The notes under the pieces are model-generated. The model was not told the DNA's origin. It searched no databases and worked only from the letters and a program-made list of their open reading frames with translations. Of a stretch of 64,000 nucleotides of DNA, positions 63,393 through 64,000 are shown piece by piece (the stretch's first letter is position 1; each line of letters opens with the position of its first letter). Origin of the DNA: a bacterium. Its GTDB lineage: Bacteria; Patescibacteriota; Gracilibacteria; BD1-5; UBA6164. The DNA lies in contig JAGXIV010000004.1 in assembly GCA_024635485.1 (NCBI GenBank), positions 1 to 64,000 of the forward strand. Reading direction: 5' to 3'. Made by a program: the position numbers and the translations under genes.

Positions 63393-64000
63393 ATGCTCAA
63401 AACTCCACTTACAAAAACATTACTTCGTACGACGGATAACTATATTAAAGCACTGGATAAAGCAGGGATTACGACGGTGTGGGATATGCTGAAGTTTTTT
63501 CCTCGTGAATATGAAGACCGAACCCAAGTTTTGGATAGTTTTTCACTGATTAATCTCAAAGAAAAAAATACTATTTTGGTGACGCTTGTGTCTCTTGATA
63601 CGACACGAACAAGTGGAAATAAAATACTCACGAAAGCTATAATAGAGGATAAAAATGGCTTTCTTGCTGAAGCGGTATGGTTTAATCGAAAATATCTCGC
63701 AGGACAACTCAAAGTATTTACTGGAAAAAAAATACTTCTCTCAGGAAAGGTAAAATATAATTACTGAAAAGTTAGTTTCACGTCACCAGATCCAGAAACA
63801 GACCTCTCAAAAATCTCAGGATGAATTGTCCCTATTTATTCTGACGCTCAGTATATTCCAGGAACATGGATAGAATCGAAAATGTGAAATCTGGAGTCGT
63901 ATTTTTCAGATATCAAAGAAAATCTTCCAGAAGATATTTTGAAGAAATATAGATTTATCAGTCGAAAAGAAGCCTTTTATAAGATTCATTTTCCAAAAAA
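63393..64000 (+). CDS. recG: ATP-dependent DNA helicase RecG, N-terminal part (runs off the window)
   Basis: 202 residues of the wedge (OB) domain region are visible: LTKTLLRTTDNYIKALDKAG, GITTVWDMLKFFPREYEDRT (the RecG N-terminal signature), ILVTLVSLDTTR and the KYLAGQLKVFTGKKILLSGK strand pair, and GIVPIYSDAQYIPGT. RecG (about 680 residues) reverses stalled forks and unwinds branched DNA. Helicase motifs lie beyond the end. Five TGA glycines. Divergent from rsmG. Confidence 0.92.

Overview
The window reads coherently only if TGA is translated as glycine (translation table 25). Nearly every long reading frame contains in-frame TGA at glycine positions, including invariant motifs: the Walker A loops of RadA and HflX, the GNSGG serine motif of HtrA and the GGGKGG loop of glutamate dehydrogenase. 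TAA and TAG remain stops. Together with the AT-rich composition, small intergenic gaps and many orphan proteins, this points to Candidatus Absconditabacteria (SR1) or Gracilibacteria (BD1-5/GN02) of the Candidate Phyla Radiation. I cannot separate the two from this window. All gene boundaries below use this code.

Layout. 1-9.3 kb: tail of a flippase-like gene, a type IV pilin-like protein, an LPXTG-anchored FN3 protein, secE-nusG, greA, a DUF212 phosphatase-like protein, htrA-radA. 9.3-9.7 kb: tRNA-Leu(CAA), a duplicated tRNA 3' end and a multi-helix RNA candidate. 9.7-21.6 kb: glyoxalase II/I pair, small orphans, RNase R, a flavoprotein disulfide reductase fused to a TVP38-like membrane domain, a flavodoxin-like reductase, a free-standing TVP38 paralogue, glutamate dehydrogenase, and a CcdA-thioredoxin fusion. 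21.7-26.6 kb: a membrane-tethered MsrB that has lost its stop codon, a scrap of msrB and acetolactate-synthase remnants, a frameshifted acetolactate synthase, lumazine synthase and a PfpI/DJ-1 protein. 26.8-29.5 kb: a Sau3AI-like type II restriction-modification system, tail to tail. 29.6-44.5 kb: an SLH/fasciclin surface protein, aldehyde dehydrogenase, fatty-acid-hydroxylase-like protein, ABC ATPase, FtsA-like protein with a TPR protein, an RNase HII-QueH fusion, HrcA, a glycosyltransferase, a tandem-HD protein and a YraQ-type permease. 44.5-57 kb: YdeI-CDGSH protein, MnmA, a three-gene orphan operon, thioredoxin reductase, HflX, an MscS channel, an acidic exported protein, RmuC. 57.2-62 kb: three linked genes, two of them large putative cell-wall-lytic proteins sharing an N-terminal motif. 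62-64 kb: Sua5/TsaC-type protein, RsmG, RecG (runs off the end).

How it fits together. Core information processing (SecE, NusG, GreA, RNase R, RadA, RecG, RmuC, MnmA, QueH, RsmG, Sua5) is mixed with envelope and redox functions. CcdA-thioredoxin, membrane-anchored MsrB and TrxB could form an electron path that repairs oxidised surface proteins. Surface proteins (SLH/fasciclin, LPXTG, pilin-like, acidic coiled-coil) and the lytic cluster at 57-62 kb fit a cell that lives attached to, or preys on, other bacteria; this is inference. The most interesting loci are the lytic cluster, the RNase HII-QueH and reductase-TVP38 fusions, the code-25 restriction-modification system, the tRNA-Leu repeat with the adjacent structured RNA, and the msrB/als degeneration zone.
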